The notes: generated by a model not told the origin, from the letters alone. A DNA stretch of 64,000 nt from Nonomuraea helvata (GCF_039535785.1 NZ_BAAAXV010000009.1:2232001-2296000); one strand, 5' to 3'; positions 1-10,739 are shown, numbered from the stretch's first letter. Program-made: numbers and translations.

Positions 1-2
1 AT

Positions 3-119
3 CTGCTCGCCGGAATGCTCCTGTTCTGCGTGGGCTTGCTGATCCTGATCGACAAGCCCCTGGAGCGGGGGCCGCACGACAGGCTGGCCGGAACGCGCGT
101 CGTAAAAGATCTTCACTGA
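3..119 (+). CDS. RDD family membrane protein, C-terminal fragment
   Basis: An open frame enters from the left edge and stops with TGA at 117-119; the start lies outside the window. The 38 visible residues are a hydrophobic helix (LLAGMLLFCVGLLILI) followed by RGPHDRLAGTRVV. That tail matches the end of the RDD domain, where a last transmembrane helix is followed by a conserved H-D-x-L-A-G-T segment. RDD proteins are small polytopic membrane proteins, mostly of unknown or transport function. Only the tail is visible, so the call rests on this motif. Confidence 0.6.
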   Translation: MLAGMLLFCVGLLILIDKPLERGPHDRLAGTRVVKDLH

Positions 120-384
120 GCCATGGGCAACCAGGCAGGATGCCAATTCTGAAGATTTTCCCTTGATCCGGTAAGGACTCTGGAGAGACTGGCATTAGGC
201 TATGGGACGTCCGGGTTGCCGGATGTCGGCGTCCCACGACCCGTAGGGCATCTCTGCGCCGCTATGGTCGTGTCTGGGTGGTAGTCACCTTGTGCGGCAC
301 GAGGAGCACCGTCGCTCCTCCTGGTCGCGCTCCCATCCGCATAATGCGCCCCCGAAACCCTGTCAGCCGTGGAGGCGAGGACGA

Positions 385-564
385 ATGGAAGCCCTTACAG
401 ACGTATTGTCAGCGCTCATCCCCCCGCTCGTGGTGGGCGGCGCCTTCATCTTTGGCGTAGTGAAGTTGGTCCGATCCGAGGCCCTCGGGGGCCGCCGAAA
501 CCGTGAGGATCAGGCCGAGGGGGCAGAACTGAGCGGCCAGTCAGCAGAATCCCCGCAGCGCTGA
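385..564 (+). CDS. Small single-pass membrane protein
   Basis: A 59-residue frame starting at ATG 385, with a good GGAGG ribosome site at 371-375. The N-terminal third is one hydrophobic helix (IPPLVVGGAFIFGVVKLV). The rest is charged and disordered-looking, rich in R, E, Q and S. It lies directly upstream of lsr2 on the same strand, 73 bp away. From memory, similar tiny genes sit near lsr2 in other actinomycetes, so it is probably a real conserved gene of unknown function. An upstream in-frame start would add an Arg/Pro-rich stretch with no ribosome site. Confidence 0.6.
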   Translation: MEALTDVLSALIPPLVVGGAFIFGVVKLVRSEALGGRRNREDQAEGAELSGQSAESPQR

Positions 565-637
565 ATTGTCTCCGCGCCTTTCCGGGTATATGTTTGGGCA
601 GGCGAATGAAACAATGCTCCGCGAAAGGATTGCGTAG

Positions 638-970
638 ATGGCCAAGCAGATCCAGGAGATTCTCATCGATGACCTCGATGGGGGCGAGGCCAATGAGACG
701 GTCAGCTTCGCTATTGACGGCTCGTCCTATGAGATTGACCTCAGCGACCTTAACGCGAAGAAGCTGAGGGACGCGCTCACGCCTTTCGTGCAGCACGCGC
801 GCAGGGCAGGCGCCGTCTCCGCGCGTCGCCGCGGTCGCGGCGGCAGCAGGGCGATGAGCCGCGAGAAGAGCTCCGAGATCCGGCAGTGGGCCAAGGCTCA
901 CGGCCTGCCGGTCAGCGAGCGCGGCCGGATCGCCTCCACGGTCGTCGAGAAGTACGAGGCGGCTCACTGA
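638..970 (+). CDS. lsr2: Lsr2 nucleoid-associated protein
   Basis: A 110-residue protein with the two-part Lsr2 layout. Residues 1-60 form the acidic beta-beta-alpha dimerisation domain beginning MAKQIQEILIDDLDG. A basic linker (RRRGRGG, about 64-69) leads to the C-terminal DNA-binding domain with IRQWAKAHG and the minor-groove RGR core at 95-97, followed by VVEKYEAAH. Lsr2 is the actinobacterial xenogeneic silencer that coats AT-rich DNA and represses horizontally acquired genes and many secondary-metabolite genes. Start ATG 638 has an AAAGGA site about 10 nt upstream. A long hairpin follows the stop. Length and motifs are those of the intact family. Confidence 0.96.
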   Translation: MAKQIQEILIDDLDGGEANETVSFAIDGSSYEIDLSDLNAKKLRDALTPFVQHARRAGAVSARRRGRGGSRAMSREKSSEIRQWAKAHGLPVSERGRIASTVVEKYEAAH

Positions 971-983
971 GCGAGCCGACTAT

Positions 984-1042
984 CGACCATGCGCTTATGC
1001 CGTTCGCCTAGGACCCCGGCGGCCGCCATAAGCGCATGATCG
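984..1042 (+). terminator. Long hairpin after lsr2
   Basis: A perfect 12-bp inverted repeat (988-999 with 1027-1038) is extended by three more pairs beyond one mismatch, with a 27-nt loop. It starts 14 bp after the lsr2 stop codon. There is no T-run, which is common for actinobacterial terminators. It could instead be an mRNA-stabilising or regulatory structure. Confidence 0.5.
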
Positions 1043-1865
1043 TATCTGGGGCCGGTTCTCGAATGCCGTGCGCCCAGATGGCGATCTTCCCCTTGCGCAT
1101 ATGCGGGCGTTTTGGTCGGGTGCTCCGGTCCATGTCCGGCACCGTTTCACCGGCCGGCGCCCGCATATGTGGTTACGCCCCGTGCTGCGCCCGGAAAGCC
1201 GGTGGGGCGGTCATACCCCATTCAACGTACGTTCGCGTCCGTACGTCACGAGTGAGCAGCACGCTCATGGAACGCGCCACCCCCGTAAATCACGGCCGCC
1301 TATAGCTGAAGGCGATCTCCGGCCCCCCGCCGCGCCTATAGTGATGATCTCCCCGAACGTAAACCCGGCGCCGCTACTGTAAGTAAACCCGCCGCCGGCC
1401 GGATGGACGCCGCCGGGCAATACCGGCGGCCCGCCGGCTCCGCGGTGCCGGGTTAAAAACCGCTAACCCGAGCAGGGCTCGCACAAAGCCCGTTCCCCGG
1501 CATGTTCGCACAATGCCCGGCCATCTCGCGTGCAGAGAAGTGCCGCGAATGCGGTGTCCCGGGGCAGGAGTGGTCTCATGATGCGAGATCAACCCGGTAA
1601 CCGGCCTGACCAGATGGCACGATTCTCTTGGCGTTGCGGCCCGTGCCGCGTTGTGCTCACGGCGTAGCGCGACCGTTTGGACGGGGGCCCCTCCCGTACA
1701 TAGGATGATTACGCAACGATACGGACGCGGCATCTGAGATGTGCGGGCGAAGGGGCGGTCCCCAACGCCTACTCCGCCCCGGCGCGTCCGATGGCCGATC
1801 CGTGTGGATCCGCATGCGTCGTGAGGGGCAATTTTCTGACGCTTCGGTGAAGCGTCTTAAACATC

Positions 1866-1879
1866 GTTCGCTTGCGGCG
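1866..1879 (+). promoter_or_regulatory. Candidate ClgR operator upstream of clpC
   Basis: The sequence reads GTTCGC, five bases, then GCG. This fits the ClgR recognition pattern known from Streptomyces and Corynebacterium clp promoters (a CGC-N5-GCG core with TT before it). It lies about 184 bp before the clpC start codon, a plausible promoter distance. ClgR activates clp protease genes under protein stress. The call rests on motif match and position only; clgR itself is not in the window. Confidence 0.5.
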
Positions 1880-2062
1880 TATCGGGAACACGTCACCCCC
1901 GAACAGTAGTTGGATGGAGGGTGAACGCCCTGCTCTCGGGGAACGTCTCTGCTATAGAGCGTGTCAGTGGCAGTGGGCACGGTTCGCCGAGCCAGGGCTA
2001 GCATGCGGGATGACGGGACCGGATTTACCGGCCTGACTGACCGCTCTGTGAGGAGCGACGAG

Positions 2063-4564
<2,502 letters not shown>

Positions 4565-4575
4565 CGGATCCCGCG

Positions 4576-4610
4576 AAACCCCCGTGTGAGATGCCTCACA
4601 CGGGGGTTTT
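4576..4610 (+). terminator. Rho-independent terminator of clpC
   Basis: A perfect 15-bp stem (4576-4590 with 4595-4609), a 4-base loop ATGC and a short T-run at the 3' side, beginning 11 bp after the clpC stop. The matching A-run on the left arm would let it work in both directions. Confidence 0.9.
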
Positions 4611-5080
4611 CGTATGCCCGCCAAGACGCCCAGGCCCTTTTGCCCCTACCGTGGGCGCGGCGGCCCTGCCCGGCGGCCTCCAGGAGTTCCGGTCTGCTCG
4701 GTGATGGGCGTTTGTCCAGGCGGGGTCTTCGGGAGAGCCGGCCTGGCCGGTGATATCCGTCCGCCGTAGTGGGCATGGCGACGTAACGGGGAGAGCCCGC
4801 TCAGGGCGGCGGCTCACGCACTCCGGCCGTTGCGTAATTGTTGGGGTACCGGATGTACCGCCACCACCACGAGTAGTACTACACTGCGTAGAGCTTCGCC
4901 AAGTCTCATCCAAGCGACTCACAAGAGCGTGTTCCTAGGCTGAGGCCTGCTCCCCGGGGAGTAGTGCGGAATCAACTCAGGGCGGACGCGCGACCCACCA
5001 TCGAGCAGGCATGCTCGCAAGGGCCGGCACGTCCCGAGGGCGGACGACGGAACACCAAGAGCAAGCCGTGGAGGAAACCG
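4611..5080. other. Intergenic region before the eboE-like gene
   Basis: About 470 bp between the clpC terminator and the next gene. I see no convincing gene. The right part is presumably the promoter and leader of the EboE-like gene, including a small inverted repeat GGTAC-N5-GTACC near 4847-4861. No promoter could be assigned with confidence. Confidence 0.4.
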
Positions 5081-6019
5081 ATGCGCCTACGTCACGATGA
5101 CGGAACGCTCGTTCACCTCGCCTACAACGCAGGCGTCCACCCCGCTGAGGACCTGGAGAACCTGATCGCCCACCTGACCCGTTACGCGGTCCCGGTGCGC
5201 AAGCGGCTGGGCGTGGAGCGAATGGGCATCGGGCTGTGGCTCTCGCCGACCGTCGCCGACCACCTGACGGCCGACCGCATCGAGCTCGTACGGCTGCGCC
5301 GCTCCCTGGAGGAGCGCGGCCTGGAGGTCGTGAGCCTCAACGGCACGGGAGGCCGCAACCAGGAGGTCCCCGGCCCCGACTGGGCCAAGCCCGAGCGCTA
5401 CCGCTACACCATGGCCCTGGCCAAGATCCTGGCGTTCCTGCTGCCGGAGGATGTGCGGTTCGGGAGCATCTCGACGATCCCGATCGGGTGGCGCCGCGAC
5501 TGGCCGGCCGACCTGCACACGATCGCGACCCGCCGCCTCGAGCGCCTGGCGCGCGAGCTGCGCGGCATCTACAGCGTGACCGGCAAGACGATCAGGGTCG
5601 GGTTCGAGCCGTGGCCCGGATGCGTGCTGGAGACCACCGAGCAGGCGCTCGAGCGCGTGTGCGGCATCGACTCCGAGCACCTGGGCGTCTGCCTGGACGC
5701 CTGTCACCTCGCCTGCGGCGCCGAGGAGTGCGGCACGGCGCTGAAGGGGCTGGCCGAGGCCGGCGCGCCGGTGGTGAAGCTGGGGCACGTGCACAACCAC
5801 ACGGGGGAGACGCCGAGCACGGGGGCCGTGCTCCACGACACGCTCACGGCGATGCTGTCGGGGGCGGTCAGCGGGAACGCGCACATCGAGGTCGAGACGC
5901 ACAACCTGACCGTGCCCGGGCGCGCCAAGGGGCCGGGGGCGCTGGTGTCGCTGCTGGCCGACGAGCTGGACTGGGCCCGTACGAACCTCACCAGCCTGGG
6001 CCTCCAGCTGGCCGCCTGA
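5081..6019 (+). CDS. eboE: EboE-like TIM-barrel (sugar-phosphate-isomerase-type) protein
   Basis: A 312-residue protein starting MRLRHDDGTLVHLAYNAGVHPAEDLE, a pattern I recognise from EboE (xylose-isomerase-like TIM barrel, metabolite-traffic family). Further family marks are VNLNGTGG-like and FEPWPGCVLE segments, LGVCLDACH and HVHNHTG, which supply the Glu, Asp and His residues usual for divalent-metal binding in this superfamily. ATG 5081 follows GGAGGAA at 5070-5076; an upstream GTG frame lacks coding character. Ebo genes were first linked to export or handling of small metabolites in bacteria and algae, and the chemistry is unknown. No other ebo gene is visible nearby, so this is an orphan copy. 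Confidence 0.7.
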   Translation: MRLRHDDGTLVHLAYNAGVHPAEDLENLIAHLTRYAVPVRKRLGVERMGIGLWLSPTVADHLTADRIELVRLRRSLEERGLEVVSLNGTGGRNQEVPGPDWAKPERYRYTMALAKILAFLLPEDVRFGSISTIPIGWRRDWPADLHTIATRRLERLARELRGIYSVTGKTIRVGFEPWPGCVLETTEQALERVCGIDSEHLGVCLDACHLACGAEECGTALKGLAEAGAPVVKLGHVHNHTGETPSTGAVLHDTLTAMLSGAVSGNAHIEVETHNLTVPGRAKGPGALVSLLADELDWARTNLTSLGLQLAA

Positions 6020-6021
6020 CC

Positions 6022-6486
6022 TCAGAGCGTCCCGAACCAGCCGGGGATGTCGAGGCGCCAGAGGTTGGCCGGCGTCATCCTGCGCAGATCGGACTCCAGG
6101 GCCTGCAGGCGCTCCTCTCCGAGCTCCTCGGCCCAGCGGGCGCGCAGGGTGTCGAAGATGCGGGCCGATCGGGTCAGGGCGTCCATCCCGTACGGGGTCA
6201 GCCGGACGATCTTGCGTCTGGTGTCGCGGGGATCGGTGGTTCTTTCCACGTAGCCCACGCGTTCCAGCGTCTCGATGGTCTTGCCGGCGGCCTGTTTGGA
6301 GACGCCGAGCATGCGCCCCAGCTCGACGGCCGTGTCGCCGCCCCGGATGATCGCCTGCATGACGAACCCGTACATGGGGCGTCCGTCCGGATGACCCTGC
6401 CGGGCGAGTTCGGCGTGGAGCTCGTCGATCATCATCCTGAACGCGAGCAGCAGACGGAGCGGTAGTTCGAAGCCTTCGCTTGACAT
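6022..6486 (-). CDS. MarR family transcriptional regulator
   Basis: A 154-residue winged-helix protein. The recognition region DTAVELGRMLGVSKQAAGKTIETL and the wing with RRKIVRLTPYG are typical of MarR dimers that sense small aromatic ligands or oxidants. It is divergent from two tandem cupin genes. The shared intergenic region has paired TGGACAAC direct repeats and an inverted repeat, so it most likely regulates itself and the cupins. The start at 6486 (MSSEGFE) keeps the operator outside the coding region; the in-frame start at 6495 would bury part of it. Confidence 0.88.
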   Translation of the reverse strand: MSSEGFELPLRLLLAFRMMIDELHAELARQGHPDGRPMYGFVMQAIIRGGDTAVELGRMLGVSKQAAGKTIETLERVGYVERTTDPRDTRRKIVRLTPYGMDALTRSARIFDTLRARWAEELGEERLQALESDLRRMTPANLWRLDIPGWFGTL

Positions 6487-6523
6487 GATGGACAACCTGA
6501 TTAACTATATGGACAACGTAGTT
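6487..6523. promoter_or_regulatory. Candidate MarR operator in a divergent promoter
   Basis: TGGACAAC occurs twice (6489-6496 and 6510-6517), exactly 21 bp or two helical turns apart. The second copy sits inside an inverted repeat AACTA-N11-TAGTT (6503-6507/6519-6523). The region is markedly AT-richer than its surroundings and separates the marR and cupin start codons. Binding by the adjacent MarR protein is inferred. Confidence 0.5.
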
Positions 6524-6545
6524 GCCTATCTTAAGGGGTTCAGGC

Positions 6546-6923
6546 GTGACTGTCATACGTTCGGCGGAAGCGCGGCGATCGGAGACTCCTGCCGGGGTCA
6601 TGACGACGTTCGCCTCGCCGACGCAGGGAGGGGCCTCGCGGTCGCTGTGGCGGGTCGACGCCCGGCCGGGCGCCGAGGGGCCGGTGCACGACTTCGACAG
6701 CGAGCAGGTGTGGAGCTGGGTGGCCGGGGCGGCGACCGTGGAGCTGGGCGGTGACACGTTCAGCGTGGCCGCGGGCGACACGGTCGTCATGCCCGCCCGT
6801 ACGGTGCGGCGGGTCCTCGCCGACCCCGCCGCCGGTTACACCGCCATCGTCACGGCACCGGCCGGTGCACGGGCCATGACCGCCGACGGGGCCGACTACG
6901 GCGTCCCGCCGTGGATCGCGTGA
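6546..6923 (+). CDS. Cupin-domain protein, first of a tandem pair
   Basis: A 125-residue single-domain cupin: WRVDARPGAEGPVHDFDSEQVW followed by a beta-rich region with the second cupin motif AAGDTVVMPARTVRRVLADP. The usual G(X)5HXH first motif is degenerate (GPVHDF), leaving one His, so metal binding may be weak. GTG 6546 follows AAGGGG at 6533-6538. It is about half identical by eye to the next gene, which points to local duplication. Such small cupins act as dioxygenase-like, isomerase or sensor proteins; the substrate is unknown. Regulation by the divergent MarR protein is likely. Confidence 0.75.
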   Translation: MTVIRSAEARRSETPAGVMTTFASPTQGGASRSLWRVDARPGAEGPVHDFDSEQVWSWVAGAATVELGGDTFSVAAGDTVVMPARTVRRVLADPAAGYTAIVTAPAGARAMTADGADYGVPPWIA

Positions 6924-6935
6924 AAGGAGATCCTG

Positions 6936-7352
6936 ATGTCTGTTGTTCTGTCCGGTGATTCCCGCAAGACCGAGACGCCCAACGGTGTGATGACCACACT
7001 CGCCTCCCCGACTCAGGGCGGGGCGGGACAGGCGATGTGGCGGGTGGACGCCAGGCCCGGCATGGTGGGGCCGGTGCACGCGGTCGACGCCGAGCTGGTG
7101 TGGACCTGGCTCGACGGGAGCGCCGTCGTCGAGCTGGGCGGCGAGCGGGTCGAGGTGGGCGCGGGTGACACCATGGTGCTGCCCGCGAACGTGAGCAGGC
7201 AGATGTTCGCCGATCCGGTGCGCGGCTTCGTGTCGATCGTGGTCGCGCCTCCCGGGATCGAGGTCTACAACCCGGACGGGGTCTCCGATCCGGACGCGTG
7301 CGACCTCGCACCCAAGGGCACGGAGCGCACCGTGCCCCCGTGGGTCAGGTAG
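6936..7352 (+). CDS. Cupin-domain protein, second of a tandem pair
   Basis: A 138-residue paralogue of the preceding gene, 12 bp downstream, with an excellent AAAGGAG ribosome site. Shared blocks include the N-terminal GVMTT-ASPTQGGA, WRVDARPG and the second cupin motif VGAGDTMVLPANVSRQMFADP. It carries a C-terminal extension ending ERTVPPWVR; the first copy ends GVPPWIA, so a PPW terminus is conserved in both. The single His in GPVHAVDAE again suggests a degenerate metal site. The two proteins may form a heteromer. Confidence 0.75.
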   Translation: MSVVLSGDSRKTETPNGVMTTLASPTQGGAGQAMWRVDARPGMVGPVHAVDAELVWTWLDGSAVVELGGERVEVGAGDTMVLPANVSRQMFADPVRGFVSIVVAPPGIEVYNPDGVSDPDACDLAPKGTERTVPPWVR

Positions 7353-8265
7353 CCGGCAGACGGTACGTGCCGTCGTCCAGGTGCTCGGCCAGGCCGTCGG
7401 AGATGAGGCCGTCCAGGGCGCGCTCGCGTTGCACCGCGTCGTCCCACACCACATCGAGGGCTGCCTTGGGCACCGGGCCGTGGGCCGACCGCAGCACCTC
7501 GAGGAGGCGGCCGCGGCACTGGCGGTCGGTGCCCGCGTACGTCTGGCCCTTGCGCGCGGGCCCGGCGTGCGGCGGCTTGCCCGCTAGCCGCCAGGCGCAC
7601 AGGTGGGTGATCGGGCAGTCGGCGCAGCGCGGGGCGCGGGCCGTGCAGACGAGCGCTCCCAGCTCCATCACGGCCACGCCCCAGCGGGCGGCGCCCAACT
7701 CGGGCAGGAGGGCCTCGGCGAGCCGCCGCTCGGCCGCTGAGGTGGCCGTGGGCGGGTACTCCTCGGCGCGTACGGCCCTGGCGAAGACCCGCCGGACGTT
7801 GGTGTCGAGGATGGCGTGGCGGCCGCCGTACGCGAAGCTGGCGACCGCGGCGGCGGTGTACTCGCCGATGCCCGGCAGTGCCAGCAGGGTCGCGTGGTCG
7901 GAGGGCACCTCGCCGCCGTGCTCCTCGGTGATGGCCCGCGCGCAGGCGTGCAGCCGGAGCGCCCGGCGCGGGTAGCCGAGCCGGCCCCAGTGGCGTACGG
8001 CCTCGCCCGGCTGCTCGGCGGCCAGCGCCTTGGGGGTGGGCCAGCGGGCCATCCACTCGTGCCAGACGGGCAGGACGCGTACGACCGGGGTCTGCTGGAG
8101 CATGATCTCGCTCACCAGCACGCCCCACGGGGTCGCGTCGGCGGCACGCCACGGGAGTTCTCGGGCGTTGTCCTCGTACCAGTCCAGAACGGGGGCGTGT
8201 AGGAGGTTCGGCTCAACCACGCGGTCAAGCGTATTCGTAGAAGGCCGCCTTCGGCGTGTCGTCAC
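7345..8265 (-). CDS. mutY: A/G-specific adenine DNA glycosylase MutY
   Basis: A base-excision repair enzyme that removes adenine mispaired with 8-oxoguanine. Of 306 residues, SEIMLQQTPV carries the catalytic Glu (about 53), the helix-hairpin-helix LPGIGEYTAAAV ends with the catalytic Asp in ILDTN (about 154), and a 4Fe-4S loop reads C207-X6-C214-X2-C217-X5-C223. It lacks the long NUDIX-like C-terminal domain of E. coli MutY, as many actinobacterial forms do; a winged-helix-like tail is present instead. The GTG at 8265 has no clear ribosome site, and a start at 8220 (VVEPNLLH) is possible. It overlaps the convergent cupin gene by 8 bp. Confidence 0.93.
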   Translation of the reverse strand: MTTRRRRPSTNTLDRVVEPNLLHAPVLDWYEDNARELPWRAADATPWGVLVSEIMLQQTPVVRVLPVWHEWMARWPTPKALAAEQPGEAVRHWGRLGYPRRALRLHACARAITEEHGGEVPSDHATLLALPGIGEYTAAAVASFAYGGRHAILDTNVRRVFARAVRAEEYPPTATSAAERRLAEALLPELGAARWGVAVMELGALVCTARAPRCADCPITHLCAWRLAGKPPHAGPARKGQTYAGTDRQCRGRLLEVLRSAHGPVPKAALDVVWDDAVQRERALDGLISDGLAEHLDDGTYRLPAT

Positions 8266-8314
8266 TCTTGGTAGCAGCCGTGGGAACCATCCTGTGCGTA
8301 TGGATCCGGATACT

Positions 8315-8977
8315 ATGCGTGGCGACGGCGGTGACGTTTACTGGCGGCGCCGGATGAGCGTCCTGGTGGCGGTCCTCGTCGTGGTGGCCGTCGTGGCATG
8401 GGCGTGCTCCAGTGGGGGCAGCGGGCCGGAACGCGCGTCCAGCGCGCAGACATCACCGAGCGCTACCCCCGTCGTCGATCCGCTGCTGGCGGGGCTCCGT
8501 ACGCTCGCCATGGGCACGGCCAGCCCGTCGCCGACCCCCACCCCCACCCCCACGGCCACCTCGGCGGCGCTCCCCAGGCACCCCGGCGAGCCCTGCGCCA
8601 CAGGGGACCTGGTGCTCAGCCTCCAAGGGGGCAAGGAGGAGATCTACTCGGCCGGCGCCCGCCCCACGTTCATGGTGACGCTGGTGAACACCGGCCCCGT
8701 GATGTGCACGACCGACGTCGGGCCGCGCGCCATGGAGGTCCGCATCACCTCGGGGGAGGACCGCATCTGGTCCACCGCCGACTGCGTCAGCGGGGTGGGC
8801 TCGGAGATCAAGAAACTGCAGCGCGGGGTGCCGTACGTCCGGGCCCTGGAATGGGACCGGCACCGCTCCAGCACCGACTGCCGGGCCACCCCGGCCACCG
8901 CGCTGCCGGGGACGTACGTGGCCACGGTGCACATGGGCGACCTCCGCAGCCCCAAGGGCGTCTTCCACCTCCGCTGA
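8315..8977 (+). CDS. Membrane-anchored or secreted hypothetical protein with Thr/Pro linker
   Basis: About 220 residues beginning MRGDGGDVYWRRR, then a hydrophobic helix (VLVAVLVVVAVVAWACSS). The Cys after the helix lacks a proper lipobox, so it may be an uncleaved signal anchor. A Ser/Thr/Pro-rich linker with a (TP)n tract leads to a C-terminal beta-rich extracellular domain with four Cys (EPCATGD, VMCTTDV, ADCVSG, STDCRAT), likely two disulfides. Ends LPGTYVATVHMGDLRSPKGVF. I recognise this as a conserved actinobacterial architecture but know no function. An ATG at 8300 is an alternative start. Confidence 0.65.
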   Translation: MRGDGGDVYWRRRMSVLVAVLVVVAVVAWACSSGGSGPERASSAQTSPSATPVVDPLLAGLRTLAMGTASPSPTPTPTPTATSAALPRHPGEPCATGDLVLSLQGGKEEIYSAGARPTFMVTLVNTGPVMCTTDVGPRAMEVRITSGEDRIWSTADCVSGVGSEIKKLQRGVPYVRALEWDRHRSSTDCRATPATALPGTYVATVHMGDLRSPKGVFHLR

Positions 8978-8984
8978 GCGCTTC

Positions 8985-9545
8985 CTAGGCGCGGTCGTAG
9001 CGCATGACCACGACGTTCGAGTCGCAGGTGCGTGACTCGGCGAGCCGCAGGTTGAGCCGGTCCTCCCGAGGCAGGAACAGCGGCCTGCCGCCGCCCAGCA
9101 CGACCGGGTGCACGGCGACGTGGTACTCGTCGATCGGGCCGTGGTCGGTGAACGTGGCGGCCAGCCGGGAGCCTCCGGTCAGCAGCAGGTCCTTGCCCGG
9201 CTTCCGCTTGAGCTCGGCGACCTCCTCGGCGACGTTCGTCCTGATGACGGCGGCGGTCCACTCGCTCTCGGCCAGGGTGGTGGAGAAGACGATCTTCGGG
9301 GTGCTCCGCCAGATCGGCGCGTAGCTCAGGACGTGCGGGTGGTCCGACATCGACTCGGCGGTCGGCCAGAAGCTCACCATGCCCTCCCACACGCCGCGCC
9401 CGTACAGCAGGGTGTCGACCCGCTCGGTGAGCGCGTCCGAGTACGCCGAGAGCTCCTCGCCCATCACCGGCCAGTCGAACTCGCCCTTGGGCCCGTCGAT
9501 GTGCCCGTCGATCGACGTGTGCACCCAGTAGATGACCTTGCGCAT
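8985..9545 (-). CDS. Dihydrofolate reductase-like (RibD C-terminal fold) protein
   Basis: A 186-residue cytosolic protein of the YyaP/YwjB type. It opens RKVIYWVHTSIDGHIDG, has TLLYGRGVWEGM, then LLTGGSRLAATFTDHGPIDEYHV and VVLGGGRPLF. These are the NADPH-binding and fold motifs of the RibD-C/DHFR superfamily. The in vivo substrate of this branch is unknown and it is not the housekeeping FolA. ATG 9545 is preferred because GGGAG lies about 8 nt upstream; upstream in-frame starts at 9560 and 9614 extend it without homology to the fold. Confidence 0.82.
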   Translation of the reverse strand: MRKVIYWVHTSIDGHIDGPKGEFDWPVMGEELSAYSDALTERVDTLLYGRGVWEGMVSFWPTAESMSDHPHVLSYAPIWRSTPKIVFSTTLAESEWTAAVIRTNVAEEVAELKRKPGKDLLLTGGSRLAATFTDHGPIDEYHVAVHPVVLGGGRPLFLPREDRLNLRLAESRTCDSNVVVMRYDRA

Positions 9546-9638
9546 GTCCTGCTCCCTCATGTCAGCTCTTTCGCTTTCATGGAGGGGTCGGAGCCGCCCA
9601 CGGGTTCTTGACATCCCCGCCGCGGATTTTTTTCCGGC

Positions 9639-10739
9639 TCAGACGTAGCGCTCGAGGATGGACGATTCGGCCAGGCGGGACAGGCCCTCGCGGACGCTGC
9701 GGGCGCGCGACTCCCCGACCCCGCCCACCGCCTGCAGGTCGTCGATGCTCGCCGCCAGCAGCTTCTGCAGCCCGCCGAAGTGGTTGACCAGGCGATCGAC
9801 CACCGTGGCCGGCAGGCGGGGGACCTTGGCCAGGAGACGGAAGCCTCGGGGGCTGACCGGGCTGTCCAGATTGTCGGTGCCGTTGTGGCCCAGGACGTGG
9901 GCGACGGTCGAAAGGTCGAGCAACTCGCTGCCCGACAGCTTGTCCAGGTCGTGCATCGCGTCGACCAGCCGCCTCTGGCGGCGGCCGGAGGGGGCCGGGA
10001 GGTAGTCGCGGACGACCAGCTCGCGCTCCGAGTCGACGCCGGCCACCAGCTCGTCCAGCTGCAAGGAGAGCAGGCGGCCGTCGGTGCCGAGCTCGACCAC
10101 GTAGCCCTTGATCTCGTCGGCGATCCTGCGGACCATCTCGAGGCGCTGGGCGACCGCGGACACGTCTCTGACCGTGACCAGGTCCTCGATCTCCAGGGCC
10201 GACAGGGTGCCGGAGACCTCGTCCAGGCGGTGTTTGTAGCGCTCGAGGGTGGCCAGGGCCTGGTTGGCCTTGGAGAGGATGACCGCCGACTCCTCCAGGA
10301 CGTAGCGGATGCCGTCGAGGTAGAGGGCGATGATGCGCATCGACTTGCTGATGGCGATGATCGGCAGGCCCGTCTGCCTGGCCACGCGCTGGGCGGTGCG
10401 GTGGCGGGTGCCGGACTCGTCGGTGGGGATGGCCGGGTCGGGCACGAGGTGCACGGCGGCGCGCACGATCTTGTCGTCGTCGCTCAGCACGATGGCGCCG
10501 TCCATCTTGGCCAGCTCGCGCAGCCGGGTGGCCGAGAAGTCGACGTCCAGCTCGAAACCGCCGCTGCAGACCTCTTCGACGACCTTGTTGTAGCCGAGCA
10601 CGATCAACCCGCCGGTCTGCCCGCGCAGGATCCGTTCCAGGCCGTCGCGCAGAGGTGTGCCCGGGGCCACCGCGGCCAGGGCTTCGCGACGGCGGTCGTC
10701 CAGGCTCCTATCCACATGACCCCCGTGTCGATCGGTCAC
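9639..10739 (-). CDS. disA: DNA integrity scanning protein DisA, diadenylate cyclase
   Basis: 366 residues. The DAC domain shows the catalytic DGA (80-82, MDGAIVLSD) and RHRTA (112-116) motifs that condense two ATP into c-di-AMP. A helical spine follows, and the C-terminus carries a helix-hairpin-helix DNA-binding domain (LLAASIDDLQAVGGVGESRARSVREGL). DisA binds branched DNA and slows c-di-AMP synthesis on damage; the nucleotide controls potassium and osmotic balance. The gene lies just downstream of radA on the same strand, 16 bp apart, the conserved actinobacterial and Firmicute pairing; RadA modulates DisA. Confidence 0.97.
   Translation of the reverse strand: MTDRHGGHVDRSLDDRRREALAAVAPGTPLRDGLERILRGQTGGLIVLGYNKVVEEVCSGGFELDVDFSATRLRELAKMDGAIVLSDDDKIVRAAVHLVPDPAIPTDESGTRHRTAQRVARQTGLPIIAISKSMRIIALYLDGIRYVLEESAVILSKANQALATLERYKHRLDEVSGTLSALEIEDLVTVRDVSAVAQRLEMVRRIADEIKGYVVELGTDGRLLSLQLDELVAGVDSERELVVRDYLPAPSGRRQRRLVDAMHDLDKLSGSELLDLSTVAHVLGHNGTDNLDSPVSPRGFRLLAKVPRLPATVVDRLVNHFGGLQKLLAASIDDLQAVGGVGESRARSVREGLSRLAESSILERYV

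Larger units (their letters stand above)
971..2062. other. Gene-poor lsr2-clpC interval with inverted repeats
   Basis: About 1.1 kb with no convincing gene; the open frames lack codon bias, ribosome sites and recognisable motifs. It holds several perfect inverted repeats: the hairpin after lsr2, a 12-bp arm pair at 1098-1109/1158-1169, ACGTACG arms near 1225-1246, and a 7-bp pair at 1449-1455/1464-1470. GCCTATAG occurs twice, near 1299 and 1335. The right part carries the candidate ClgR box and the clpC leader. A small RNA or an unrecognised short gene cannot be excluded. Confidence 0.5.

Noticed and set aside
971..2062. Short open frames in the lsr2-clpC interval as genes
   Set aside because: No ribosome sites, no GC3 bias, no recognisable motif.
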